Shown here in pieces: positions 55,244 to 63,971 of a stretch of 64,000 nucleotides of DNA (its first letter is position 1; every line of letters begins with the position of its first letter). A program made the translations under genes and the position numbers. The notes under the pieces are model-generated. The model saw only the letters and a program-made list of their open reading frames with translations. It made no database searches and was not told the origin of the DNA. Origin of the DNA: Planctomycetota bacterium (GTDB lineage: Bacteria > Planctomycetota > UBA1135 > GCA-002686595); assembly GCA_002686945.1 (NCBI GenBank), contig NYYZ01000002.1, forward strand, positions 74,010 to 138,009, written 5' to 3'.

Positions 55244-55249
55244 TCCAGG

Positions 55250-56488
55250 ATGCGGCAAGAATCATGGAGCCAGGGGCTGAACCCGCAAGCCCTTGAGGCG
55301 GCACGCGACGTAGCGCGAGTGCTGGGGAAGGCGGGCCATCGAGCCTGGTTGGTGGGCGGCTGCGTGCGTGACCTGGCTCTGGGCCAACCTGTGAAAGACC
55401 TGGATCTGGTCAGCGCTGCTACCCCTGATGAGGTCCAGCAGCTCTTCCGGCGCACAGTGGCGGTGGGGAAGGCTTTTGGCGTGATGCGCGTGCTCATGGG
55501 GGACTTTGAATTCGAGGTGGCCACTTTCCGCTCCGAGGGAAACTACTCAGACGGCAGACGCCCTAAAGATGTCCGTCTAGTCTCATCGGCCGAGACTGAT
55601 GCAACCCGGCGGGATTTCACCTGCAATGCTCTTTACCTCGATCCCTTGGACGGCACTCGGCTCGATCCTGCTCATGGATTGAGGGACCTGGAGGCGAAAA
55701 TCCTGCGGACGGTGGGCGATGCCGGGGATCGTTTTCAAGAGGATTCCCTACGGTTGCTGCGGATGGCGCGCTTTGAAGCAGGTCTGGGTCTGACACCTGT
55801 TGAGGGTTTACATGGAGCTGCCCGGGCAGCGGCGAAGGGGCTCAGAAGGGTCAGCCCCGAGCGGGTGCTCGATGAACTCACAAAGATCGCGGGGGGACCT
55901 GATCCGGCTCGGGCCCTGTCCGTCCTGATGGAGTGCGACCTCTGGCAATATGCCCTGCCTGCCCTGATCGGGGGGGATGACCGGTTGCGTCAGGCCACTT
56001 TGAAAGAAGTGGCGCGAGGGGCCAGCGAGGATGTTTCCTTGGTGCTGGCGGCGTTCCTCGATCCGGGGGGTGCGGACCCGGTTCCCTTGCTTGACTCTCT
56101 GCCTCTCTCGCGGGAGTTGCGTCGACGCCTGCTTGGCATCTGGCAGAGTCGGCTGCGTATAGAAGAGCTGGCCCGTGCCGGGAGTGAGGATCCGGCGGAT
56201 CTGGCTCGGGCCTTGAGGGGTGCGGATGGCGCGGACGGTCTGGCTCTGGCCCAGGCGATTTGTCGGGCCAAAGGCGAGGATCCTTGTGCGCTGGATCGGC
56301 TTGCCAGCTGGGCGGCTGACGCAACCATGGAAGTCGAGCCGCTGCTTTCTGGAGCGGACCTGGAGCGACTGGGGGTCGAGCGGGGCCCGCGCATTGGAGC
56401 CTTGTTGAAGGAGTTGGAGGCAGCGCAGTTGCGCGGAACGGTGGGGACCGTGGCCGAGGCGCGGGCTTTTGTGGAACGGGTGCTCTAG
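55250..56488 (+). CDS. cca: CCA tRNA nucleotidyltransferase / poly(A) polymerase family
   Basis: Class II nucleotidyltransferase of 412 residues. It adds or repairs the 3' CCA of tRNA, or, in some members, adds poly(A). Motifs in order: WLVGGCVRDLALG (GG and R), VKDLDLVSAA with the two catalytic aspartates, FEVATFRSEG, TRRDFTCNALYLDPLDG (nucleotide selection), then LRTVGDAGDRFQEDSLRLLRMARF, the end of the catalytic core. The rest is a helical RNA-binding region. CCA-adding and poly(A) forms cannot be told apart here. No HD domain is fused. Confidence 0.92.
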   Translation: MRQESWSQGLNPQALEAARDVARVLGKAGHRAWLVGGCVRDLALGQPVKDLDLVSAATPDEVQQLFRRTVAVGKAFGVMRVLMGDFEFEVATFRSEGNYSDGRRPKDVRLVSSAETDATRRDFTCNALYLDPLDGTRLDPAHGLRDLEAKILRTVGDAGDRFQEDSLRLLRMARFEAGLGLTPVEGLHGAARAAAKGLRRVSPERVLDELTKIAGGPDPARALSVLMECDLWQYALPALIGGDDRLRQATLKEVARGASEDVSLVLAAFLDPGGADPVPLLDSLPLSRELRRRLLGIWQSRLRIEELARAGSEDPADLARALRGADGADGLALAQAICRAKGEDPCALDRLASWAADATMEVEPLLSGADLERLGVERGPRIGALLKELEAAQLRGTVGTVAEARAFVERVL

Positions 56489-56520
56489 CCCATAGGTGTG
56501 TTTCAACCCGGTCTGCCGCT

Positions 56521-57453
56521 TCAGCTGGGCGGCGCAACGGTGCGCAAGGCGTTTGCCAGGGGATAGCCTGCCAGAATCACAAGCGCAGCCCAGAGACCGA
56601 CCGAGCCCAGAGCGGAGGTGGACAGAGCAATTGATGCGCTAATCAAGAGCAGGCGGCGCAGCAACAGGCCAACGCAATGAGTGACACGCTCCTGGGTCCA
56701 AGGTGCGGGGTCGCGTGCGGCCTGCCAAAGACCGGGGACTCCTGACAATGCCAGCATAGCGCCAAGGGTTCCACCGACGGGACTGTGCAGGGCGACCCCG
56801 GCCAGCAAGGCGGGCAGGGGCAGCAAAGTCATGGCGCACAGTAATCTGCCTCGTAGAACCGTTGGTTCAAGGCGTGCATCCCCATCCTCAGCCCGGGCCA
56901 GCCGACTGATCAGAATCACATAGAATCCATAGGCCAGAGGCACAAGAAAGCGTCCGGGCAGAGCCTGTTCCATGAACAGGTTTGTAGGTGCGCCCATGAC
57001 CCACAGGCTACAGGCATAGGCCAAAGCCACGTTTCCTGCCCGACAGGCACCCATGATCAAGGGGCCTAGCCAGTTGCCCCGCGGGCCGAGGTCATAGGCC
57101 ACGATCAATAAGGTCAACCCCAGGGTTGCGAGACCCGTCCGGGGGTCCAGGGCCGACCCCAGCAGGACTCCCCCCAGTAGCAGCCCCAGGGCCAGGCTCA
57201 AGGCCGAGGAGGGACTCACTCGTCCAGAGGGAATCGGGCGGTCCGGGCGTGTGTCCTGGTCGGCGCCCCTGTCGCTCCAGTCGTTGAGCACCATCCCGCC
57301 ATGAAACAGGCAGAGGGAAAGCGGGATCAACAGCAGCAGCTTGGCCTCGGGAAGGTCGCCATGGCTCGCTAGCAGCATGCCCGCAATTGAATCTCCGATG
57401 GCGGTCGGGGCCAGGGAGATGCGTGTCAGTCGCCAGAAGTCCGTGCGTTGCAA
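56521..57453 (-). CDS. UbiA-family prenyltransferase
   Basis: A 310-residue membrane protein with about eight transmembrane segments. The first aspartate-rich motif is NDWSDRGADQDTRPDRPIPS (about 57-76), which binds Mg-prenyl diphosphate; the second is reduced to YDLGPRGN (about 119). Members attach prenyl chains to quinone precursors, heme or lipid head groups; the acceptor cannot be predicted. TTG start behind a GGAG 15 bases after rseP, so dxr, rseP and this gene probably form one unit in which dxr supplies isoprenoid precursor. Confidence 0.87.
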   Translation of the reverse strand: MQRTDFWRLTRISLAPTAIGDSIAGMLLASHGDLPEAKLLLLIPLSLCLFHGGMVLNDWSDRGADQDTRPDRPIPSGRVSPSSALSLALGLLLGGVLLGSALDPRTGLATLGLTLLIVAYDLGPRGNWLGPLIMGACRAGNVALAYACSLWVMGAPTNLFMEQALPGRFLVPLAYGFYVILISRLARAEDGDARLEPTVLRGRLLCAMTLLPLPALLAGVALHSPVGGTLGAMLALSGVPGLWQAARDPAPWTQERVTHCVGLLLRRLLLISASIALSTSALGSVGLWAALVILAGYPLANALRTVAPPS

Positions 57454-57468
57454 AGGACCTGCTCCAGG

Positions 57469-59295
57469 CTAGTTGCCGATCAAACGCAGGAGGTCGTTAT
57501 AAGTCACATAGACCATCAAGGTGACGATCAAGACCAGTCCCACCACCTGAGAATATCCCAGAGTGCGAGCGCTGACCGGTGAGCCCTTCAGTTTTTCGAT
57601 CAGCAGGAAAAACAGGTGGCCTCCGTCGAGCACGGGGATCGGTAGCACGTTGAGAAAGGCCAGATTGACGCTGAGGATGCACAGAAACGTCAGGAGTTTG
57701 GCCCAACCCATGGTGGACACATGGAAGGAGACCCGGCTGATGGTGATGATCCCTCCCAGATTCTTGGGGCTCACATCTTGGCTGACCATGCGCTGGAGTG
57801 TCTTGAAGGTCTGGAACAGGAAGCGCCAAGAGGATCGTGCCCCTTCGCGTACGCTTGTCCACAGACTTGACGTCTGGAAGATCGCCGTAGGACGGGCCAT
57901 GTCAAAGCCCAATACGCGCATGCGAGCGGCGAGGGGCGCAATTGTGATGGACGCAAGTTCGGCATCGGCGGCAGACGATGGACTCCTGAACTGGATTGTG
58001 GCTTTCAGGTTTCTCTCGGAGGCTCTTTCACAGGCGAGCTGAATCGACTCCCAATCGCTGATCGGGGCGCCTGCAATGGAAACGATCTCGCTCCCACTGG
58101 GCATACCGCCCAGGCCCGCTGCTCCTTCAGGATCCACCCAGACCTGGCCGCTACCTGTTTCCGCTTCAAAGTAGAGGTCACGGAAGAGGAAGGAGCGTTG
58201 GGTGTGGCTGTCCGGCAACTCAAGACTGAGAGCTTCTCCGGAGCGTTCGACGATCAGTTCCGAGGACGCTGGGGCCGTCATAAGGGCGTTCAGGAGATCG
58301 TGCCCCGCCACCAGGTTGTCTTCACCTATGCGCTGCAAGAGGTCACCGTCCCGCAGCCCCATGCTCTCTCCCGGCCCTCCCGGTCGAACCTGGGAGATCA
58401 GCCGTCGTGGGGGACCCAGACCAAACAGGAGGCGTTTGGGTAGATCCTCAAATATCGTAGGGATGGTGATCTTCTCGGGACCCTGACCCTGGTCCACGGT
58501 CAAGACCATGGGCTTGCCGCTGTCTATGGCCCAGGCAATCTGCACGGCCAGAGGTTGTTCTGCAGGCTGGCCCTCGACTTCCAGAAGGACCGATCCCTCT
58601 TGAAGTCCTGCGCGGTCTGCAGGCCCCTCCGGCTCCACGCGCAGGGTGTGCGCCGGATCGACGCCGACTCCCAGACCCAGGCGATAGAAGCCCACGTCCG
58701 GATCCATGATTGGCGTTATGGTTTTTTCGTGCAGCAGGCCATCTCGGGGATCGCGGTAGGTCACCCGGGCGGGATCCGAGCCGCCTAGCGCAACCTCGCC
58801 AATCAGGTCCTCAAAGTCGCGCAGGTGATGGTCATTGATCTTAAGTAATTCCGCCCCAGCGGGCAGGCCCACCTGCCAGGCGGCACCTCCAGGTGTGGGA
58901 GCGGAGATGATTGCCGGGGTTACGGGCACGCCCGCCCGGTAGGCAATAGGGAATGCAACCAGGGCGAAGATCACATTCATCAGAACGCCGCCTGAGTACA
59001 CGAAAAATCGCTGCCCCACGGTCTTGGAGCCTAATTCGTCAGGTCTTGGGGTGCCTCCGGCAGCACCACCTTCCCCAGCCATGCGTACATATCCACCAAA
59101 GGGAATCAGCGCCAATTGGTAGATCGTATTTCCCCTACGGCGGGCGAGAATCGCGGGGCCAAAACCAAGGCTGAAAACCTCGACCCGCACTCCGCACATG
59201 CGCGCGGCGATGAAGTGTCCCGCCTCGTGCACAAAGATCACAAGGCCGATTCCGAAGATTACTTCGGCTACTCGTAGAATCGAAATCAGGTCCAT
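57469..59295 (-). CDS. rseP: Site-2 intramembrane metalloprotease RseP
   Basis: Intramembrane zinc protease that cuts anti-sigma factors or signal peptide remnants in the membrane. The zinc motif H23-E24-x2-H27 lies in the first membrane helix (FVHEAGHFIAARMCG); the third ligand lies in NVLPIPVLDGGHLFF (D557). Between them are an FGGYVRMAG strand and at least three, possibly four, PDZ-like domains (WQVGLPAGAELLKIND, DRAGLQEGSVLLEVEG, ESMGLRDGDLLQRIG, GLGGMPSGSEIVSIAG), making it 608 residues against about 450 in E. coli. Shares one base with the dxr stop (TGATG). Confidence 0.94.
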   Translation of the reverse strand: MDLISILRVAEVIFGIGLVIFVHEAGHFIAARMCGVRVEVFSLGFGPAILARRRGNTIYQLALIPFGGYVRMAGEGGAAGGTPRPDELGSKTVGQRFFVYSGGVLMNVIFALVAFPIAYRAGVPVTPAIISAPTPGGAAWQVGLPAGAELLKINDHHLRDFEDLIGEVALGGSDPARVTYRDPRDGLLHEKTITPIMDPDVGFYRLGLGVGVDPAHTLRVEPEGPADRAGLQEGSVLLEVEGQPAEQPLAVQIAWAIDSGKPMVLTVDQGQGPEKITIPTIFEDLPKRLLFGLGPPRRLISQVRPGGPGESMGLRDGDLLQRIGEDNLVAGHDLLNALMTAPASSELIVERSGEALSLELPDSHTQRSFLFRDLYFEAETGSGQVWVDPEGAAGLGGMPSGSEIVSIAGAPISDWESIQLACERASERNLKATIQFRSPSSAADAELASITIAPLAARMRVLGFDMARPTAIFQTSSLWTSVREGARSSWRFLFQTFKTLQRMVSQDVSPKNLGGIITISRVSFHVSTMGWAKLLTFLCILSVNLAFLNVLPIPVLDGGHLFFLLIEKLKGSPVSARTLGYSQVVGLVLIVTLMVYVTYNDLLRLIGN

Positions 59296-60467
59296 CAGGT
59301 AGCGTTGGCGGTTCTGGCGGTGATCAATTCCTGAGCCAGTAAACGAGCCCAGCGGTCGGCGGCCAGGATCGACGATATGCTCAAGGGGCCTGCTGGCTTG
59401 GTTGGGCGCGCGTCCAAAACCTCTTGGCTGATGCGTGTGATTTCTGAAAAGGGCACCTTTCCGGCCAGATAGGCTTCCACGGCCACTTCATCGGCTGCGT
59501 TGAGACAGCAACCTGAGGTGCCGCCCTCCTTCACGCAGCGAAACCCTAGGTCGAGCGCCGGGAAGCGCTCCAGGTCAGGTGCTTCAAAGGTCAGCTCTCT
59601 AAACTTCGACAGGTCAAAGCCTGGAAGGTCAGCTGGCTGGCGATCAGGGTGGTGCAGCGCGTAGTGAATAGTCCCCCGCATGTTTGGAGGATTCATTTGG
59701 GCGATCACCGAGCCGTCAATGAACTCCACCATGGAGTGCACCAGAGACTGGGGGTGGATGACCACTTCAATGCGGTCGCTTTCCAAACCGAACAAATGAT
59801 GCAGTTCAATGATCTCGAATGCCTTGTTGATCAGGGTTGCGGAGCCGATGCTGATGCGCGGACCCATGTCCCAGGTGGGATGGGCCAGGGCCTTGTCCTG
59901 GGGGGCATTCGCGATCTCGCTCAGGCTTGCTTCTCGCAGTGGTCCGCCACTGGCGGTGAGCAGGACACGGCGGACGCAAGCCAGGTCCTCACCCCGCAGG
60001 CATTGCTCGATGGCTGAGTGCTCAGAATCAACCGGAATCAAGCTCCCGCCGCCTTGGGCCACCGCGTCGATCAGCAGGTCCCCGGCGATCACCAGGGATT
60101 CCTTGTTGGCCAGGGCCAGAGTCTTGCCAGTACGGGCAAGTGCAAAGGAGGCCTCCAGGCCAGAGCGTCCCATGACCCCATGGACTGCCACCTCAAAGTT
60201 GGCCGCGGCGATCAACTCCATGAGGGCCTCGGGGCCGCTGAAGAGTGTCGTTTGGGGGGGCAGGTGTGGGCGCAGGGAATCGGCAGCGGCGAGATCTGAG
60301 AGGGCCACCAGGGGTGTGTTGGTGCGCTCGACCTGCTCTCGCAGCAGCTCCCAGGAGGTGTTCGCTGCCAGTCCGGCTACCGCAAGACCAGAATTGGGCT
60401 GTTCAACCAGATCGAGGGTCTGTGTGCCAATGGAGCCGGTGCTTCCGAGGACGAGGATGGGTTTCAC
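59295..60467 (-). CDS. dxr: 1-deoxy-D-xylulose 5-phosphate reductoisomerase
   Basis: NADPH-dependent second enzyme of the MEP isoprenoid pathway; cytoplasmic. From GTG 60467 it has 390 residues, the normal length. Motifs: VLGSTGSIGTQTLDLV (NADPH), LANKESLVIAG, PVDSEHSAIEQCLRG, TASGGPLRE, HPTWDMGPRISIGSATLINK and IHPQSLVHSMVEFIDGS, including the metal and substrate ligands. An ATG 66 bases upstream (60533) is an alternative start. rseP follows immediately, the order seen in many bacteria. Divergent from purM across 182 bases. Confidence 0.95.
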   Translation of the reverse strand: MKPILVLGSTGSIGTQTLDLVEQPNSGLAVAGLAANTSWELLREQVERTNTPLVALSDLAAADSLRPHLPPQTTLFSGPEALMELIAAANFEVAVHGVMGRSGLEASFALARTGKTLALANKESLVIAGDLLIDAVAQGGGSLIPVDSEHSAIEQCLRGEDLACVRRVLLTASGGPLREASLSEIANAPQDKALAHPTWDMGPRISIGSATLINKAFEIIELHHLFGLESDRIEVVIHPQSLVHSMVEFIDGSVIAQMNPPNMRGTIHYALHHPDRQPADLPGFDLSKFRELTFEAPDLERFPALDLGFRCVKEGGTSGCCLNAADEVAVEAYLAGKVPFSEITRISQEVLDARPTKPAGPLSISSILAADRWARLLAQELITARTANAT

Positions 60468-60649
60468 GGGAAGGGGCCGGGAGAGCCGTCCCGGAGAAAC
60501 AAAGTGTAGGACATCTGGCTTCCCTGGCGACATCTGCTCTGCAATCGTTATCCTGTTTGCCAGGGTGTGCTCTCTGCGGCCACATTTCGGCCGGTAGTTT
60601 TGCACCCCTTTCGTCCGATCAGCCCGAGCGATCCAGCCCCCATAACAAC

Positions 60650-61705
60650 GTGAGCCAGAACCCTTCACTCTCCTATAAGGACGCGGGAGTCAACATTGAC
60701 GCCCAGGACGAGGCATTGAGTCAGGCCAAGGAAGCCATTCGCTCGACCTTCACCGAGGGGGTTGTTTCCGATGTGGGTCTTTTCGGAGGCCTGTTTGATT
60801 TGGCCAAGGCGGGTTGTGAGGGCATGGTTCTGGTTGCCAGCGCCGACGGGGTGGGCACCAAGCTTGATGTGGCCAAAAAAGTCGGTGTCTATGACACGGT
60901 GGGCCAGGACCTGGTTAATCACTGCGTGGACGACATCCTGGTGCAAGGGGCGAGACCTCTGTTCTTCATGGACTATGTGGGCACCGGCAAGCTTGATCCT
61001 ACGGTGGTCAGTGAATTGATTGGCGGTTGCGCGATTGCCTGCCGTGAATCCGGTGTGGCTTTGCTCGGAGGCGAGACCGCTGAGATGCCGGGCCTCTACG
61101 CCAAGGGCGACTTTGATTTGGTTGGCTTTGTGGTGGGCGCAGTGGATCGCGACAAGATCCTGGATGGTTCACGGGTCAAACCAGGCCAGACCCTGTTGGG
61201 TTTGACCTCCAGCGGTCTGCACACCAACGGTTTTTCCCTGGCGCGCAAGATCTTCTTTGAGCGCATGGCCTTGGATGTGAATGACCATCCAGCCAGTCTC
61301 GGAGGCCCAAGCGTGGGCGAGGCTCTCTTGGCTCCCCATCGTTGTTATTACCCCCTTCTGTGGCCCCTCTTGGAAGAACGCCGTATTGCCGCGATGGCGC
61401 ACATCACCGGAGGGGGATTGGTGGACAACCTGCCCCGTATCCTTGGTTCTTGCGACGCGCGCATCGACCTGAGTTCCTGGGAGCGGCCTGCCCTCTTCAG
61501 CACGCTGGTTGAAGAAGGAGGATTGGAGGTCGACGAGGCGCACAGGGTCTTCAACATGGGTATCGGCATGGTCTTGATGGTCGACACCGATGAGGTTGCA
61601 AGCGTGAAAGAGCATTTGGAATCCGTCGGCGAGACTGTCCTGGAAATCGGTTGCACTGAAGCTGCGGCTTCTGAGTCCGGGCAGGGCCGCGTGCGGTGGG
61701 CCTGA
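60650..61705 (+). CDS. purM: Phosphoribosylformylglycinamidine cyclo-ligase
   Basis: Purine pathway ATP-dependent cyclase forming AIR. From GTG 60650 it has 351 residues, the standard size; the open frame extends to 60245 but that part lies antisense to dxr. Motifs: SYKDAGVNIDAQDEA at the N-terminus (start of the conserved region), VASADGVGTKLDVAKK, NHCVDDILVQGARPLFFMDY, LLGGETAEMPGLY, LLGLTSSGLHTNGFSLAR and AHITGGGLVDNLPRIL, with FNMGIGMVLMV before the end. The 182-base gap upstream holds a CCCTGGC inverted repeat (60522-60528/60559-60565) of unknown meaning and no convincing promoter. Confidence 0.96.
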   Translation: MSQNPSLSYKDAGVNIDAQDEALSQAKEAIRSTFTEGVVSDVGLFGGLFDLAKAGCEGMVLVASADGVGTKLDVAKKVGVYDTVGQDLVNHCVDDILVQGARPLFFMDYVGTGKLDPTVVSELIGGCAIACRESGVALLGGETAEMPGLYAKGDFDLVGFVVGAVDRDKILDGSRVKPGQTLLGLTSSGLHTNGFSLARKIFFERMALDVNDHPASLGGPSVGEALLAPHRCYYPLLWPLLEERRIAAMAHITGGGLVDNLPRILGSCDARIDLSSWERPALFSTLVEEGGLEVDEAHRVFNMGIGMVLMVDTDEVASVKEHLESVGETVLEIGCTEAAASESGQGRVRWA

Positions 61706-62565
61706 TCCTGACCTACCTGGGCTCTTGGTTCCTGCTTTGCGTGGGCCTGGTTCCCGTGGATCTGCGCCAGCCGCAGGAGGAACCATGGGATGTGCTCTGG
61801 TACGCCCTGGCCGAAGACCTCAGTCCATTGGAACGGGCCAGATTGGTCCGTGTTTGGGAGCACCGGTTGAATGTGCGGGCGGCAAAGGGAGATCCTCAGG
61901 AAGCCTACAAACGTCAGCTGGCCCGCAATGCCCTGGGCTTGGAAGCCCGGCCCTTGCCACTGCCGAGCCCCGCTCATCTGGGCACCCGTGCGGAGGCGTG
62001 GATTGCCGCCCGCTTTCGACCAGAGGATCGTGTGCAACTCCTGGTTCATGGCTTGCATGATGACGGCCTGACTCCCGAGCAGGCCCAGCGCAGATTGCAG
62101 GCAGGCTTTGAGGTCTTCCTCGCTCTCGAAGGGGAGTGGAGTGCCGACGCCCTGTTGGTGGCCCAGGCCCTCCACCTGCGTGCCCAGGCCCCCTGGTCTG
62201 CCTTCTGCTTGGAGGGGATTCAGCGCCGTCTGGGGCACCTGGACCTGGCCCTTGAGACCATCGATCAGATGTTGGGTCCCGTCTCTGCCGCTCGGGGTCC
62301 TGTCTGGCAGTCCTTGATGGGTCGCCGGGCCATCGTCCACGCAGGGGCTGGCGATCGTGATCTGGCGCGGGCTGATCTGGGCAGGCTGCTGTCCTCAGGG
62401 GCGGCCGATGCACATCAGATCCTGGGCCTGGAGGCCCTGTTGGACCGGCAGTGGCAGGTCTCCAGCGCCCACTTTGGCGTGTTGCTGGACAGCAGCCGAA
62501 GGTCTGGGGAGCCCCATCCACCCTGGGCCCTGCGTGGTTATGGTGTGTCCTTGCTCCCCAGGTGA
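61696..62565 (+). CDS. Hypothetical membrane-anchored helical-repeat protein
   Basis: A 289-residue protein starting at a GTG inside the end of purM (10-base overlap). An N-terminal hydrophobic segment (LILTYLGSWFLLCVGLVPV) would anchor it. The rest is helical and Ala/Leu/Arg-rich with TPR-like pairs (AWIAARFRPEDRVQLLVHG, ALVAQALH-like LLVAQALHLRAQAPWS, LGHLDLALETIDQMLGP, AGAGDRDLARADLGRLLSS). No catalytic motif. Function unknown; a scaffold role is the usual guess for such repeats. Position suggests cotranscription with purM, without an evident functional link. Confidence 0.72.
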   Translation: MGLILTYLGSWFLLCVGLVPVDLRQPQEEPWDVLWYALAEDLSPLERARLVRVWEHRLNVRAAKGDPQEAYKRQLARNALGLEARPLPLPSPAHLGTRAEAWIAARFRPEDRVQLLVHGLHDDGLTPEQAQRRLQAGFEVFLALEGEWSADALLVAQALHLRAQAPWSAFCLEGIQRRLGHLDLALETIDQMLGPVSAARGPVWQSLMGRRAIVHAGAGDRDLARADLGRLLSSGAADAHQILGLEALLDRQWQVSSAHFGVLLDSSRRSGEPHPPWALRGYGVSLLPR

Positions 62566-62702
62566 ACTAGAGGTGGGGGATAGCCTCAGGGCATCCCCAA
62601 CAAGCGAAATCCGACCTTCCCGGCCACTTTCAGTCCTGGTGCTTGCCATTCACCCCCCGTCCGATGATCCTAGAGGCTCCTCTTCTTGAGCCCCTCATAA
62701 CC

Positions 62703-63971
62703 ATGCTGCGACTAGCCCTTCTTGCCGCCCCTCTACTGTGCCTCTCAGCGGTCAGCCCTGCCATCGCTCCCGCCCTGGACGGACCCTACCTCAAGGACAC
62801 TGACCTGAAGAGATTGGCCAAGACCTTCAACGACTACATCGAGGCCTCGGTGGCCAGAGAGGGTGTGCTGAATGCGGAAAACGAGGTGGAGAAGGCCTTG
62901 GGGAAGCTGGAGCGCAAACTGCGCAAGGCGCCTGTGCAGGATGTTCTCGCCAGCCCACTCGACCTGGGCCGCGCTCTCTGGATGTCGCGGGAGTACGGCA
63001 AGAAGCGAGTCAAGTTTGGCAGCATCCAAGATGGCGAATATGACGTGACCGTTCCTGGTGGTGATGGTCCCCTCAAGTACGCAATCCTGGCGCCCGCTGC
63101 CTATGACAAGGGCAAGAAGAAAAGCTGGCCTCTCGTGCTCTGCATCCCAGACGTGGATGAGAACCACAGAGAGACCCTCCTGGAGAACTGGGCCGACGGG
63201 GATCTGCACAAGGAAGTGATCCTGGTCTGTCCGGAAATGCCCGAGGACGTGGACAAGTGGGGCGAGATGCCTGGCGTTGGGACCATGCTGATCCTCTTCC
63301 GCGCGATCTATGAGGATTGGGCCATCGACTACAATCAGGTTTTCCTGGCTGGGCGCGGCGCCGGAGTGGATGCGGCGCTCTCCATCGCCGGCAAGTTCCC
63401 TGAGTTGTTCGCCGGTGTTATAGGTCGGGCGGGTGATGCCCAACATGCGACCCCCGAGAACTTTTCCAATCTGCCCACTTGGTTCAGTGGTGGAGGATCC
63501 GGAGTCACTGCCTGGGCAGAGGCGATCAAAGCGGAGGGTTGGGAAAACTGCACCGTCGATCCTTCGGGCCGCGAGAAGGAAATCCTCGGCTGGCTGAACG
63601 ACACCCACCGAGACGGCGTACCCAGCGAGGTCACACTGGTTCCGGGCCGGCCCTTTCCCACCCGCGCCTACTGGCTTGAGGTTCCTGCCGGAGATGAGGA
63701 TGGTGGGCTGGTCAAGGCTCGGGTGGAGCGGGATGACAACACGATCCACATAGAAGCAACTCTGGTGCCTTCGGTCACCTTGCTGTTCAATGATCTTCTG
63801 GTGGATCTCTCCAAGCCCGTCAAGGTGGTCATCAACGGGGTAGAGCACACCGACCTCTTGCCCCGTAGCTACCGCACTTGCCTCAAGCTGATCTTTCGGG
63901 GCACCAACGATCCGGGCCGCATTTTTGTTGCCATGAAGACCTACTCGGTTCCTCCGCGGGCGAACAAGTGA
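62703..63971 (+). CDS. Secreted alpha/beta-hydrolase-like protein lacking the catalytic serine
   Basis: A 422-residue exported protein; the ATG at 62703 opens a signal peptide (LALLAAPLLCLSAVSPA). An in-frame ATG-containing extension to 62643 adds no signal character. Residues ~120-300 fit an esterase-type alpha/beta-hydrolase fold: LKYAILAPAAYDKGKKKSWPLV region, LVCPEMPED and VFLAGRGAGVDAALSIAGKFP. The last is the nucleophile elbow of the family, usually G-x-S-x-G, but here the central residue is G219. Residues ~320-420 are a beta-rich tail that may bind a ligand. The fold is probable and catalysis is doubtful. 29 bases remain to the window end. Confidence 0.75.
   Translation: MLRLALLAAPLLCLSAVSPAIAPALDGPYLKDTDLKRLAKTFNDYIEASVAREGVLNAENEVEKALGKLERKLRKAPVQDVLASPLDLGRALWMSREYGKKRVKFGSIQDGEYDVTVPGGDGPLKYAILAPAAYDKGKKKSWPLVLCIPDVDENHRETLLENWADGDLHKEVILVCPEMPEDVDKWGEMPGVGTMLILFRAIYEDWAIDYNQVFLAGRGAGVDAALSIAGKFPELFAGVIGRAGDAQHATPENFSNLPTWFSGGGSGVTAWAEAIKAEGWENCTVDPSGREKEILGWLNDTHRDGVPSEVTLVPGRPFPTRAYWLEVPAGDEDGGLVKARVERDDNTIHIEATLVPSVTLLFNDLLVDLSKPVKVVINGVEHTDLLPRSYRTCLKLIFRGTNDPGRIFVAMKTYSVPPRANK

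Noticed and set aside
60558-60586. TTGCCA plus CACATT as a purM promoter
   Set aside because: The -10 matches only 3 of 6 positions; the site also lies near an unexplained inverted repeat, so no call was made.
60245-60649. 135-codon N-terminal extension of PurM
   Set aside because: It runs antisense to dxr and GTG 60650 gives the standard PurM length.
62575-62598. GGGGAT/ATCCCC hairpin after the helical-repeat gene
   Set aside because: Only 6 bp with mismatched interior and no T-run, so not supported as a terminator.
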